Source: Marivita sp051251565
GTDB taxonomy: Bacteria; Pseudomonadota; Alphaproteobacteria; Rhodobacterales; Rhodobacteraceae
Reading direction: 5' to 3'
Assembly: GCF_051251565.1 (NCBI RefSeq)
Contig: NZ_JBPOFB010000004.1
Span: forward strand, 248,001-312,000
Length of the DNA: 64,000 bases
The position numbers and the translations under genes are program-made. The notes below the pieces were generated by a model, which was given only the letters and a program-made list of their open reading frames with translations, was not told where the DNA came from and did no database searches. Below are positions 25,931 to 34,494 of this stretch, in pieces. Positions within the stretch are counted from its first letter, which is position 1. Every line of letters begins with the position of its first letter.

Positions 25931-27201
25931 AAGAACATAAAGCGCATGTGACCCGCGCATGGGTCCTGCATCCTGACATCACCAGCGACCGCTCTCGGCG
26001 GGCGGCGCATCCTGCTTTGGCCGAGGCGATTGCCTTGGCCGGTGCCTTGCCGGGGCTTGAGGTGGTGGACGGAACCGTGGTGCGTTTGCCCAAACCGCAG
26101 CCGGGAAAGCTGTTTGGGTCAGGCAAGATCATTGAACTTGAGCACCTGTTCAAGGAGCACGACGTCGAACTCGTGCTCGTGGATGGTCCTGTCACGCCGG
26201 TGCAGCAACGCAATCTGGAAAAGGCATGGGGGGTCAAATTGCTGGACCGGACCGGTCTGATCCTTGAGATTTTCAGCGACCGTGCTGCGACCCGCGAAGG
26301 GGTGTTGCAGGTCGAGATGGCCGCTCTGAGCTACCAGCGCACGCGTCTGGTGCGTGCGTGGACCCACCTTGAACGTCAGCGGGGCGGGCTCGGCTTTGTG
26401 GGCGGTCCGGGCGAAACCCAGATCGAGGCGGACCGCCGCGCTATTGATGACCAGCTCGTGAACCTGCGTCGTCAGCTTGACAAGGTGGTCAGAACACGCA
26501 GCCTACACCGTGCCGCACGCGCCAAGGTGCCCTATCCGATTGTCGCGCTGGTGGGCTACACCAACGCTGGGAAATCGACGCTGTTCAACCGTCTGACCGG
26601 GGCCGATGTGATGGCGAAGGACATGCTCTTTGCCACGCTCGACCCGACGATGCGCGCGGTCAAGCTGCCCAATGGCCCGGATGTGATCCTGTCCGACACG
26701 GTGGGTTTTATCAGTGATCTGCCGACCGAACTGGTGGCGGCGTTTCGCGCCACGCTGGAAGAGGTGCTGGCGGCGGACCTGATCCTGCATGTGCGCGACA
26801 TCAGCCATGCGGCGACCGAAGATCAGGCGCAGGATGTACGCGATATCCTGAACACACTTGGGGTAACCGACACGACACCGTTGCTTGAACTGTGGAACAA
26901 GATCGACGCGATGGACCCCGAGGCCCGGGGCGCAGCAGAAGCACGCGCAGAACGGGATGATGGCGTGTTTGCCATCTCGGCGTTGACCGGCGACGGGCTT
27001 GACCCGCTTATGGCTGCGGTCAATCGCCTTCTCGAAGGGGACAGGCGCGAAGACACACTGCATCTGGGCTTTGACGAAGGGCGCAAGCGTGCGTGGTTGT
27101 TCGATAAGTCATTGGTCGAGACCGAAGCGCAGGATGAAAACGGTTATACGCTACGCGTACGCTGGTCGGCCAAAGAAGCGCGGCAGTTCGAAACGCTCTA
27201 A
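25927..27201 (+). CDS. hflX: Ribosome-associated GTPase HflX
   Basis: HflX splits stalled 70S ribosomes after stress. The 424-residue protein has the N-terminal HflX domain, a glycine-rich linker (GGLGFVGGPGETQIE), and the GTPase motifs GYTNAGKST (G1), DTVGFI (G3) and WNKID (G4). The start is TTG 25927, overlapping the hfq TGA as TTGA. Confidence 0.94.
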   Translation: MKEHKAHVTRAWVLHPDITSDRSRRAAHPALAEAIALAGALPGLEVVDGTVVRLPKPQPGKLFGSGKIIELEHLFKEHDVELVLVDGPVTPVQQRNLEKAWGVKLLDRTGLILEIFSDRAATREGVLQVEMAALSYQRTRLVRAWTHLERQRGGLGFVGGPGETQIEADRRAIDDQLVNLRRQLDKVVRTRSLHRAARAKVPYPIVALVGYTNAGKSTLFNRLTGADVMAKDMLFATLDPTMRAVKLPNGPDVILSDTVGFISDLPTELVAAFRATLEEVLAADLILHVRDISHAATEDQAQDVRDILNTLGVTDTTPLLELWNKIDAMDPEARGAAEARAERDDGVFAISALTGDGLDPLMAAVNRLLEGDRREDTLHLGFDEGRKRAWLFDKSLVETEAQDENGYTLRVRWSAKEARQFETL

Positions 27202-27240
27202 CCTGTCGCGTCGCATCTCTCTTTTTTGATTCAAAACGGG

Positions 27241-29706
27241 CTATTCCCGCACCAGCCGCGTGACTCCCACAGAGGCTGCACGGGCCAGATCGGCGTCAAG
27301 CGACATGGGAATGTATTCCCCGCGCCGCCACAGCGTGCCCAGATCGTCATAGTGCCGCGACAGGAAATGCCCGGATTGCCCGGTTGACAGGATAAACACC
27401 GAACTGTCGGGATCGGCGAAATCATACACACCGCGATAGGTTGCGCCGTGCACGTTCAAAAACGGGTTAGGGCCTTCGCCAGACGCGCGCCCGCGCATCA
27501 GCGTATGATCGCCGCCGGATGTGCTTTGGCGGATGTTCACGAAATACCGCAGGATCGGCACAGCCCCCAGAACCGGATGGTCATGGGTTGCCTGATGCGC
27601 GTCGCCCCAGCGCAAGGATTCGAGCGCGGTGCCATAGGTTTCGGAGATCCAGATCAGCGCATCGTCCAGTGCAAGCCGGGCGATATCGGTACAGGTTTCC
27701 TCAACGGCAGAGCGGATGACATTGCACCATGCGCTGGCGCCGTCGACATCACGGTAGACCCGTTCAATGAACAACGGTTCGACGCGGGTGAATTCGGAGG
27801 CCAGCGGGCCAAGGTCGTCGCGGATCAGACGGTCCTGAAGCGCGCGCAGCCATGCAGAGTAGATCAGCGGCTCGGGCATGTGTTCGTTCATCTCGCCGTT
27901 CCAGTTGGCCAGCAGGTCAAGCGCGCGTTGGCGCAGCCGCTCTGGCGTTCCTTCGGGGGCCGCTGCGCCCGTAAACCACAGGTCCGCGCCGATCAGTGGC
28001 AAAAGCGACCGCGCGGTGATCGACACGGTGTCAAGCTGCGCTTCGATGAAACTGTCGCGGGTGTGCACCTCGCGGCCCTGCATCAGGCCCTGCCACCGCA
28101 TGACCCGTTGGCTGTCTCCCCAATCGTAGCTCACGTGCAACGGAAACGGGCGGTCGACGATCTTGTTGTTGGTGTTGCCGACAATGCCGCCGGTCGGATC
28201 AATGAACACCGGGTTGGCATCGTCGGGGAACAGGCCTTGCCAGCGGTTTTCCGGTCGCCAACCAAGGGACGGCATCCGGCCCTGGCTTTGGTGGGCGGCG
28301 TCGCGGCGGGGCATGGCACCGATCATCTTCATGGCAATGCCCTCACCGTCGATCACCGTCAGGTTCTGGGATGGCGCAACATAGGTCTTGGAGACCTCAA
28401 GCGCCTCTTCGACAGATGCGGCATACATCAGGCCGATGGCGGCGGACATTGACGTGTCACGCGTGCTCAGCGCGGTCCAGCCAAGAGCGGCAACGTGGTT
28501 GGGCGGGGTCACGGCGGCGAGATCGAACTGTGTGCCGGGCAGGACCGGGCCATTGTCGGTCCAGCGCAGGGTCAGTGTCACTGGTTCGGCGTCGCGGATC
28601 TCGATGATCGACCGGCGTGTGACAAAGGGTTTGTAGCCGTCTGGCGTGCGATATTCTTCGCGGTTGTCGGGGTTCAGTTCCTCGATGAACAGATCCTGAT
28701 CGTCAAGATAGGACGAGGTCAGCCCCCATGCGATGTTGCTGGACCGGCCCGCCATTATTGCGGGAATACCGGGGATCGTGGCCCCGATGACACCGCCCGA
28801 GGACAGCTGCAATCGCGCCAGATACCATGTGGCAGGGGCGGTGAATTGCAGATGCGGATCATTGGCCATCAGGGTTGATCCGGTGGCGGAGCGCGTGTCA
28901 TCCGCGGCCCATGCGTTCGAGGCGCCGGCCAATCCGCGCGGTGCAACGGGCCAGAACATGGGGTCTTGGCCAGATTGGGCAAACTGTGTGCCGCCTGCCA
29001 CGTTGGGGACAAGCGCGGCGTATTCCGGCAGGGCAGCCACCCCTTGGCCGGGCATGTCCGGCAGCAGGTCTGAAAGCCGGTTTTCGTCGGGCAGCAACAG
29101 CGAGGCACGGGCGCGCAGCACCTCTTCGCCAAGGTGGCTGGAAAGTTGCAGCGCCATCAGCTTGATCAGAGCAAGCGAATCCGCTGGTTGCCAGGGGGCG
29201 AGTGGCGCGTTGAACACGAAAAACTCGGGCGCGCCGCGGCCCAGGCTGTCACGGTTGATTTCGCTGATCCGGGCATTTACGCCGGCCGCGTAAGACTCGA
29301 GCGCATCGCGGGTGCGGGCATCCTGTGCCTCCACCGATTGCACGGCACGCGGATATAGATCAAGACGGCGCAGCAGCTTGTCGGTTTCGACAGTGCGGGT
29401 ACCGAACAGCTCCGACAACCGGCCCTGCGCAGTGCGCCGCATCAGGGTCATCTGCCAAAGCCGGTCTTGGGCATGGGCATAGCCCAAGCCAAAAAACGCG
29501 TCACGGTCCGAGCTTGAAAAGATATGCGGCACGCCGGAATTGTCGCGCAGGATCTCCACATCGGCGGTGAGGCCGGACACGGGGATTTTCTTTTCATAGT
29601 CCGGAAGTGACCCCGAGGCGAGGTAGTAGACCGTAACAGCGCCAAACGTCCCCAGAACGAGAAAGGCCGTTGTCAGCCAGACCAGAGTTCTGAAGATCAG
29701 CACCAC
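27241..29706 (-). CDS. Penicillin acylase-family hydrolase (Ntn hydrolase)
   Basis: The protein of about 821 residues has an N-terminal hydrophobic anchor or signal and the layout of penicillin G acylases: alpha chain, linker, and beta chain beginning at the nucleophile Ser in GLAGASNAWA (about residue 263). The following NDPHL and the later TNNKI segments fit the active-site architecture. Family members cleave amide bonds of beta-lactams, acyl-homoserine lactones or other N-acyl compounds; the natural substrate here is unknown. The start is taken as GTG 29706, with AAGGTGA upstream; TTG 29745 lacks a ribosome-binding site. Confidence 0.85.
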   Translation of the reverse strand: MVLIFRTLVWLTTAFLVLGTFGAVTVYYLASGSLPDYEKKIPVSGLTADVEILRDNSGVPHIFSSSDRDAFFGLGYAHAQDRLWQMTLMRRTAQGRLSELFGTRTVETDKLLRRLDLYPRAVQSVEAQDARTRDALESYAAGVNARISEINRDSLGRGAPEFFVFNAPLAPWQPADSLALIKLMALQLSSHLGEEVLRARASLLLPDENRLSDLLPDMPGQGVAALPEYAALVPNVAGGTQFAQSGQDPMFWPVAPRGLAGASNAWAADDTRSATGSTLMANDPHLQFTAPATWYLARLQLSSGGVIGATIPGIPAIMAGRSSNIAWGLTSSYLDDQDLFIEELNPDNREEYRTPDGYKPFVTRRSIIEIRDAEPVTLTLRWTDNGPVLPGTQFDLAAVTPPNHVAALGWTALSTRDTSMSAAIGLMYAASVEEALEVSKTYVAPSQNLTVIDGEGIAMKMIGAMPRRDAAHQSQGRMPSLGWRPENRWQGLFPDDANPVFIDPTGGIVGNTNNKIVDRPFPLHVSYDWGDSQRVMRWQGLMQGREVHTRDSFIEAQLDTVSITARSLLPLIGADLWFTGAAAPEGTPERLRQRALDLLANWNGEMNEHMPEPLIYSAWLRALQDRLIRDDLGPLASEFTRVEPLFIERVYRDVDGASAWCNVIRSAVEETCTDIARLALDDALIWISETYGTALESLRWGDAHQATHDHPVLGAVPILRYFVNIRQSTSGGDHTLMRGRASGEGPNPFLNVHGATYRGVYDFADPDSSVFILSTGQSGHFLSRHYDDLGTLWRRGEYIPMSLDADLARAASVGVTRLVRE

Positions 29707-29852
29707 GTCACAATCACCTTTGTCTGTCTTGATCGCCTGCTCCAACAGGGCGTTTGCGATGCCCTACAGAACGCACAGCCCCTTGCCAAGGGGGCGGAGC
29801 GGCGTCAGGTAAAGGCATCACGCGGTATCAGACAAGATAGGGAGAAGACAGC

Positions 29853-30725
29853 ATGGCAAAAGTGGCATTCTTGGGCTTGGGGGTCATGGGCTACCCGATG
29901 GCGGGACATTTGATGACGGCCGGGCATGATGTCACCGTGTTCAACCGCACCACTGCCAAGGCCGAAGCCTGGGTGGATCAGTTTGGTGGCGCGCATGAGG
30001 TGGCGCCGCGCAAGGCGGCGGCGGGCTGTGCGTTCGTGATGTCCTGTGTGGGCAATGACGACGATCTGCGTGCCGTGTGTCTTGGGGATGATGGTGCGTT
30101 TGCCGGCATGTCCGAAGGGTCCGTGTTTGTTGACCACACCACGGTGTCGGCCAAGGTCACGCGCGAATTGTACGATGCGGCTGCGGCCAAGGGCATTTCG
30201 TTTGTTGATGCGCCGATCTCGGGCGGTCAGGCGGGGGCGGAAAACGGGGTGCTCTCGGTGATGTGTGGTGGTGATCAGGCGGCGTTCGATCGCGCTGCGC
30301 GGATCATTGACGCCTATGCCCGCATTTGCCGTCGCATCGGCGACAGCGGTGCCGGACAGATGACCAAGATGTGCAACCAGATCGCCATTGCCGGGCTGGT
30401 TCAAGGCCTGAGCGAAGCGCTGCATTTCGCCGAGAAAGCCGGTTTGGACGGGCGCGCGGTGGTCGAGGTGATCAGTCAGGGCGCTGCCGGGTCATGGCAG
30501 ATGTCCAATCGGTACGAGACGATGATTGATGACCAGTTCAACCACGGCTTTGCCGTCGATTGGATGCGCAAGGACCTGGGGATTTGCCTTGATACGGCGG
30601 ATGAGGTGGGCGCGTCTTTGCCGGTTACCGCATTGGTGGATCAGTTCTACAAGGATGTGCAAAAGCTGGGCGGTCATCGCTGGGACACGTCGAGCCTGAT
30701 CAAACGTCTGCGCGCGATGGGCTGA
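29853..30725 (+). CDS. Beta-hydroxyacid dehydrogenase family NAD(P)-dependent oxidoreductase
   Basis: The 290-residue enzyme has the N-terminal Rossmann motif GLGVMGYPMAGHL, the substrate-binding DAPISGGQAGAENG signature, and the catalytic Lys in GAGQMTKMCNQ (about residue 172). This family includes 3-hydroxyisobutyrate dehydrogenase, tartronate semialdehyde reductase and glyoxylate or succinic semialdehyde reductases. The exact substrate is unresolved, and no valine-degradation genes are adjacent. It is transcribed alone. Confidence 0.88.
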   Translation: MAKVAFLGLGVMGYPMAGHLMTAGHDVTVFNRTTAKAEAWVDQFGGAHEVAPRKAAAGCAFVMSCVGNDDDLRAVCLGDDGAFAGMSEGSVFVDHTTVSAKVTRELYDAAAAKGISFVDAPISGGQAGAENGVLSVMCGGDQAAFDRAARIIDAYARICRRIGDSGAGQMTKMCNQIAIAGLVQGLSEALHFAEKAGLDGRAVVEVISQGAAGSWQMSNRYETMIDDQFNHGFAVDWMRKDLGICLDTADEVGASLPVTALVDQFYKDVQKLGGHRWDTSSLIKRLRAMG

Positions 30726-30732
30726 AGGATGT

Positions 30733-30778
30733 GGACGGATGCAAGGGCGTATCCGTCCGTTTCCGTGGACGGAAACGG
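30733..30778 (+). terminator. Overlapping hairpins after the dehydrogenase gene
   Basis: Two inverted repeats share bases: GGACGGAT (30733-30740) with ATCCGTCC (30751-30758), and CCGTTTCCGT (30757-30766) with ACGGAAACGG (30769-30778). They start 7 nt after the dehydrogenase stop. There is no T-run, so they may terminate weakly or act as alternative RNA structures. Confidence 0.4.
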
Positions 30779-30926
30779 TGGTGCAGCACGCCACCAGCGG
30801 CAAGTTGCCGATCCGTGTTCACGCAATTATTTCAGTATCTTGTGGCGTCCAACAGCGTTGCTATATCCGCGTTTGACGGCATTGAGTCGTTGTCTGCGGA
30901 GAAGTCCGCTTTGGAGTATTGAATAC

Positions 30927-31166
30927 ATGAAAGCTCTGGTTGTAACCCTTGGTACCGTTGTCGCTATGACAGCTGGTGTGGCGTTTGCGCAGGTTGCGGT
31001 GGAAGACACGGATGGCAATGGCAGCTATTCGATGGAAGAACTGATGGTGGCTTACGCCGATCTGACCGAAGACGTGTTTGCAGAGGTCGATGCGGATGGT
31101 GACGGCGCGGTGAGCATGGAAGAGCTCACAGCTGCTCAGGATGCGGAAATCCTCGTCAGCAACTGA
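30927..31166 (+). CDS. Exported EF-hand calcium-binding protein
   Basis: The 79-residue protein has a signal peptide (MKALVVTLGTVVAMTAGVAFA) and two EF-hand loops, DTDGNGSYSMEE and DADGDGAVSMEE, with Asp/Asn/Ser ligands and a final Glu in each. It is a small periplasmic calmodulin-like protein of unknown partner. ATG 30927 is chosen because the signal peptide begins there; a longer in-frame start at 30729 would give an unlikely N-terminus. A clear terminator follows. Confidence 0.83.
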   Translation: MKALVVTLGTVVAMTAGVAFAQVAVEDTDGNGSYSMEELMVAYADLTEDVFAEVDADGDGAVSMEELTAAQDAEILVSN

Positions 31167-31188
31167 TCTGCGGTTTTTCTCTCATGCG

Positions 31189-31214
31189 GGGCTTCGGGTA
31201 ACCGAAGCCCTTTT
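31189..31214 (+). terminator. Rho-independent terminator after the EF-hand gene
   Basis: A 9-bp stem (GGGCTTCGG / CCGAAGCCC) with a 4-nt loop is followed by TTTTG. It lies 22 nt beyond the EF-hand stop and 16 nt before the convergent membrane-protein stop. Confidence 0.75.
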
Positions 31215-31229
31215 GCGTTGTGCGGGGCG

Positions 31230-31931
31230 CTATTCGGTGTCGGTGCCGCGCAGCGCAAGGATGGCCATGATGCCAATCACGCACAGGCCCACAACCGCGA
31301 TGTTGAATGGCGCTGTGTTGGCCACGATCACCCAAGCCAGTGCCCAGATCACGGTGATGCCATATTCCGGGGCGCGGTGCAGGCGGTATTGCGCCACAAG
31401 CGCAACCACCAGCCCGATGGACAATGCCACAATCGCCGCCCATGTGCTGCTTAGGATGCCGTAGCCACCCAAAAGCAACCCGATCGAAACGGATGAGGCT
31501 GCCGTCAACCAGCCCGCGTAGATGGCCACCGGGGCTTGTTGGAACCAGCGGTCGGTGTCGCCGACGCGAAACAGGCTGACAAAGGCGCTGCCCAGCATGG
31601 CCCAGATCAAGAGGGTGGCAATCACTGGCGACAGATTGGCGATAGGCAACCATGTCGCGCCGATCAGCAGGCTGACAACCAGCGGCGGGCGCATGGCCGC
31701 CCAATCGGCATCGTCGCTGCGCAGGAGGAGGCCAAAGCCTGCGCCAATGATCAGCCACACATAGATCAGCCCCCAGATCGCAAAGGCAAAGCCCGCAGGT
31801 TGCACCGGCGGGTTGTCCTGCGGCACCGGGAATTGGTCAGGCTCGAACCCGTTGAACCCTTGGGTGAACCACGGGGAGGCCGCAAAAACCAATGCCGCCA
31901 AAAGAACCAGACCTGCCCAGAGACGTGTCAT
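31230..31931 (-). CDS. Polytopic membrane protein (TspO/tryptophan-rich sensory-like)
   Basis: The 233-residue protein has about seven hydrophobic helices and the segment FAFAIWGLIYVWLIIGAGF near residues 50-68, which resembles proteins annotated as tryptophan-rich sensory protein in Rhodobacterales. True TspO has five helices, so the relation is distant. ATG 31931 is chosen; it lies 2 nt after the serS stop, so the two genes form an operon. Function unknown. Confidence 0.6.
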   Translation of the reverse strand: MTRLWAGLVLLAALVFAASPWFTQGFNGFEPDQFPVPQDNPPVQPAGFAFAIWGLIYVWLIIGAGFGLLLRSDDADWAAMRPPLVVSLLIGATWLPIANLSPVIATLLIWAMLGSAFVSLFRVGDTDRWFQQAPVAIYAGWLTAASSVSIGLLLGGYGILSSTWAAIVALSIGLVVALVAQYRLHRAPEYGITVIWALAWVIVANTAPFNIAVVGLCVIGIMAILALRGTDTE

Positions 31932-31933
31932 GT

Positions 31934-33226
31934 TTATGCCATTACCCCGTCTGCCGTGATGCGGGTCTTGCCGCCCAACCACGGATGCAGCGCTTCGGGC
32001 AGGGTGACCGATCCGTCCGCCTCTTGTCCGTTTTCAAGCACGGCAATCAGGCATCGCCCAACCGCGAGGCCCGATCCGTTCAGGGTGTGCAGGAAATCCG
32101 GTTTGCCGCCGCCTGTGGGTTTGAACCGTGCATTCATGCGCCGGGCCTGAAAGTCGCCACAGACCGAAACCGAACTGATCTCGCGGTAGGTGTTCTGGCC
32201 GGGCAGCCACACTTCGATGTCATGGGTGCGGCGCGCGCCAAAGCCCATGTCGCCGGTGCACAGAACAACGGTACGATACGGCAGGTTCAGCCGCTCCAAG
32301 ATGCCTTGCGCGCAGCCGGTCATGCGGTCCAGCTCATCCCGGCTGCGATCGGGATGGGTGATCGACACCATCTCGACCTTTTCGAACTGGTGCTGACGCA
32401 GCATGCCTGCGGTGTCGCGCCCGGCACTTCCCGCCTCGGACCGGAAACACTGGGTGTGGGCGACATAACGCCGGGGCAGGGTGTCTTCGTCCACGGTGTC
32501 GCCATTTACCATGTTGGTCAGGGGCACTTCGGCGGTGGGAACAAGCCACCAGCCATTGGTGGTCTGATAGCTGTCTTCGCCGAATTTCGGCAATTGCCCC
32601 GTGCCATACATCATGTCGTCGCGGACTAGGACCGGGGTCCATGTCTCGGTCAGGCCGTTGTCGGTGATATGCGTGTCTAGCATGAACTGTGCCAGCGCGC
32701 GGTGCACGCGGGCGACTGCGCCCGACATCACGACAAAGCGCGAGCCCGAAAGTTTGGCGGCGGTTTCAAAGTCCATACCGGGTTGAACGCCGGGGATCTC
32801 GAAATGTTCCTTGGGCGGGAAATCAAACGCGCGCGCTGTGCCCCAGCGGTGGATTTCGACATTGTCGGCTTCGTCTGCGCCTTCGGGCACGTCGTCAAAC
32901 GGCAGGTTGGGCAGACCCAACAGCAAGGTTTGCAACGTCTCGTCCAGCTCTTTGGCGCGGGTCTGCATCTCGGCAACGGCGGCTTTCTTTGCGGCCACCT
33001 CGTTGCGCAGGCTTTCAAACGCGGCTTCATCGCCCGAAGCTTTGACCTTGCCGATTTCCTTGGCCGCCTTGTTCTGATCGGCTTGGGCGGTTTCGGCCTC
33101 AAGAATGGCGGCGCGGCGGGCTTCGTCGATGCGCAACACTTCGGACGAGACCGGTTCCAATCCACGACGCGACAGGGCTGCATCAAACGCAGGGGGGTTC
33201 TCGCGGATGGCTCGGATGTCATGCAT
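31934..33226 (-). CDS. serS: Serine-tRNA ligase
   Basis: The 430-residue class II aminoacyl-tRNA synthetase charges tRNA-Ser. It has the N-terminal coiled-coil arm (about residues 30-105) and motif 2 and 3 segments CFRSEAGSAGRDTAGMLRQHQFEKVE (read in parts) and LNGSGLAVGRCLIAVLENGQ. ATG 33226 (MHDIRAIRENPPAFDAAL) is the usual start for the family. Confidence 0.96.
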   Translation of the reverse strand: MHDIRAIRENPPAFDAALSRRGLEPVSSEVLRIDEARRAAILEAETAQADQNKAAKEIGKVKASGDEAAFESLRNEVAAKKAAVAEMQTRAKELDETLQTLLLGLPNLPFDDVPEGADEADNVEIHRWGTARAFDFPPKEHFEIPGVQPGMDFETAAKLSGSRFVVMSGAVARVHRALAQFMLDTHITDNGLTETWTPVLVRDDMMYGTGQLPKFGEDSYQTTNGWWLVPTAEVPLTNMVNGDTVDEDTLPRRYVAHTQCFRSEAGSAGRDTAGMLRQHQFEKVEMVSITHPDRSRDELDRMTGCAQGILERLNLPYRTVVLCTGDMGFGARRTHDIEVWLPGQNTYREISSVSVCGDFQARRMNARFKPTGGGKPDFLHTLNGSGLAVGRCLIAVLENGQEADGSVTLPEALHPWLGGKTRITADGVMA

Positions 33227-33298
33227 GGGTCTGGTCCTTCTGACTCGCAATGGTGTTGCGCGGCGTTATGCACCGGAATGCACCGCTTTGGTAGGGGG

Positions 33299-33958
33299 TC
33301 AGGGCTGTGGCAAGCGCGACACGGGAACCGCCAGCGCGCCAGATTGGCCCATCGCGCTTATCACCGCTGTTACGGCCCAGCCCGTTGTGGATTTTGCCAG
33401 CACAGGGCCGCCTGAATTGCCGGGCAAAACCGGGCAATCCAGCCGCAGCAACCCGGATCGCACATCCCCGTCACAGGTGAAGGACGCGCTGAGCATATGC
33501 GGACGGTGGGTCGAATAGGCGGTGATGCCAAAGGGCGGCGCAGGGTCAGTTTGTGACATGGGCAACGGATCAACATTGGCCGCGCGGCCAAGTGTCAAAA
33601 GCGCGATGTCATAGCGCAAATCCAGCGCGCCTTCGGCATAGGCCTTGGGATGCACCCAGATCGACGCGCCTGCCACGCTATCGACGGCAGTGCCACGCAG
33701 CCATCCGGCAACAAAGGTCAGATCCTCGGGATTGGGGCCAAGCCCGTCTTCGCCCGACACGCAATGCGCGGCGGTCAACACGATGTTTGGAGCAATCAAT
33801 GTGCCGGTACACATCTCGCGTTTGCGGTAGCCTGCGGCGTTCACGCGGCCGACCGCGTGCCATGTAGCATGGTCTTCGGCAGGCAGAACCGGCAGGTCTT
33901 GTGCCGATGTTGCGGTTGCAATGACCCCTGAAAGAATGACGGACACAAGACGCTTCAT
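33299..33958 (-). CDS. Secreted trypsin-like serine protease
   Basis: The 219-residue protein has a signal peptide (cleaved after ATATSA) and an S1 peptidase domain with the complete triad: His65 in LTAAHC, Asp117 in RYDIALL and Ser182 in LPGNSGGP. Cysteines near residues 50, 66, 162 and 175 could form two disulfides. It is similar in size to periplasmic V8/trypsin-like proteases common in Rhodobacterales. The target is unknown. Confidence 0.87.
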   Translation of the reverse strand: MKRLVSVILSGVIATATSAQDLPVLPAEDHATWHAVGRVNAAGYRKREMCTGTLIAPNIVLTAAHCVSGEDGLGPNPEDLTFVAGWLRGTAVDSVAGASIWVHPKAYAEGALDLRYDIALLTLGRAANVDPLPMSQTDPAPPFGITAYSTHRPHMLSASFTCDGDVRSGLLRLDCPVLPGNSGGPVLAKSTTGWAVTAVISAMGQSGALAVPVSRLPQP

Positions 33959-34176
33959 GGGCGGATTAAGACCAATATCGCGCCGGGCCACAAGGCAAGG
34001 GACAAAAAACATCAGCGTTTTTCGCAAAAGCGGTCACAGGCTTTTGCCGCGCGCCGTCACCGGTGTCACATCCGACCGAACCCGCCTTGCAAAGCAGGAC
34101 ATGGCAACATAGGTTCCGGCCAAATTTAAGGCCAGATCACGCGGGGGCTGCCCCGCCAACTTCAAGGAGCACGCCC

Positions 34177-34464
34177 ATGGAAGGCAACGCCATTGCCCAG
34201 TTCGTCCCGCTTATCCTGATCTTTGCGATCATGTATTTCCTGCTGATCCGTCCGCAGCAGAAAAAGATGAAGGACCATCAGAAAATGGTTGAAGGCCTGC
34301 GTCGGGGTGACGTTGTTATCACTCAGGGCGGCCTGATTGGTAAGGTTGTAAAGGTCAAGGAAAACAACGAATTGGACGTTGAACTTGCCGAAGGCGTCAA
34401 GGTGCGTGTGGTGCAGAACACCGTTGCACAGGTCGTGTCCAAGACCGAACCCGCCAACACCTGA
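34177..34464 (+). CDS. yajC: Preprotein translocase subunit YajC
   Basis: YajC is a small accessory of the SecDF complex in the inner membrane. The 95-residue protein has one transmembrane helix (residues 6-25) followed by the conserved RPQQKKMKDHQKM and GDVVITQGGLIGKV segments. The ATG at 34177 has AAGGAG upstream. A GC-rich hairpin (GCGGGG / CCCCGC, 34141-34156) sits just before the ribosome-binding site and may influence expression. Confidence 0.94.
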   Translation: MEGNAIAQFVPLILIFAIMYFLLIRPQQKKMKDHQKMVEGLRRGDVVITQGGLIGKVVKVKENNELDVELAEGVKVRVVQNTVAQVVSKTEPANT

Positions 34465-34494
34465 TTTTCCTAACCCGCATCGGACCGTTCACTC

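Noticed and set aside
27448..28452. 334-codon open frame antisense to the penicillin acylase gene
   Set aside because: The sense frame has the full Ntn-hydrolase signature; the antisense product has no recognisable features.
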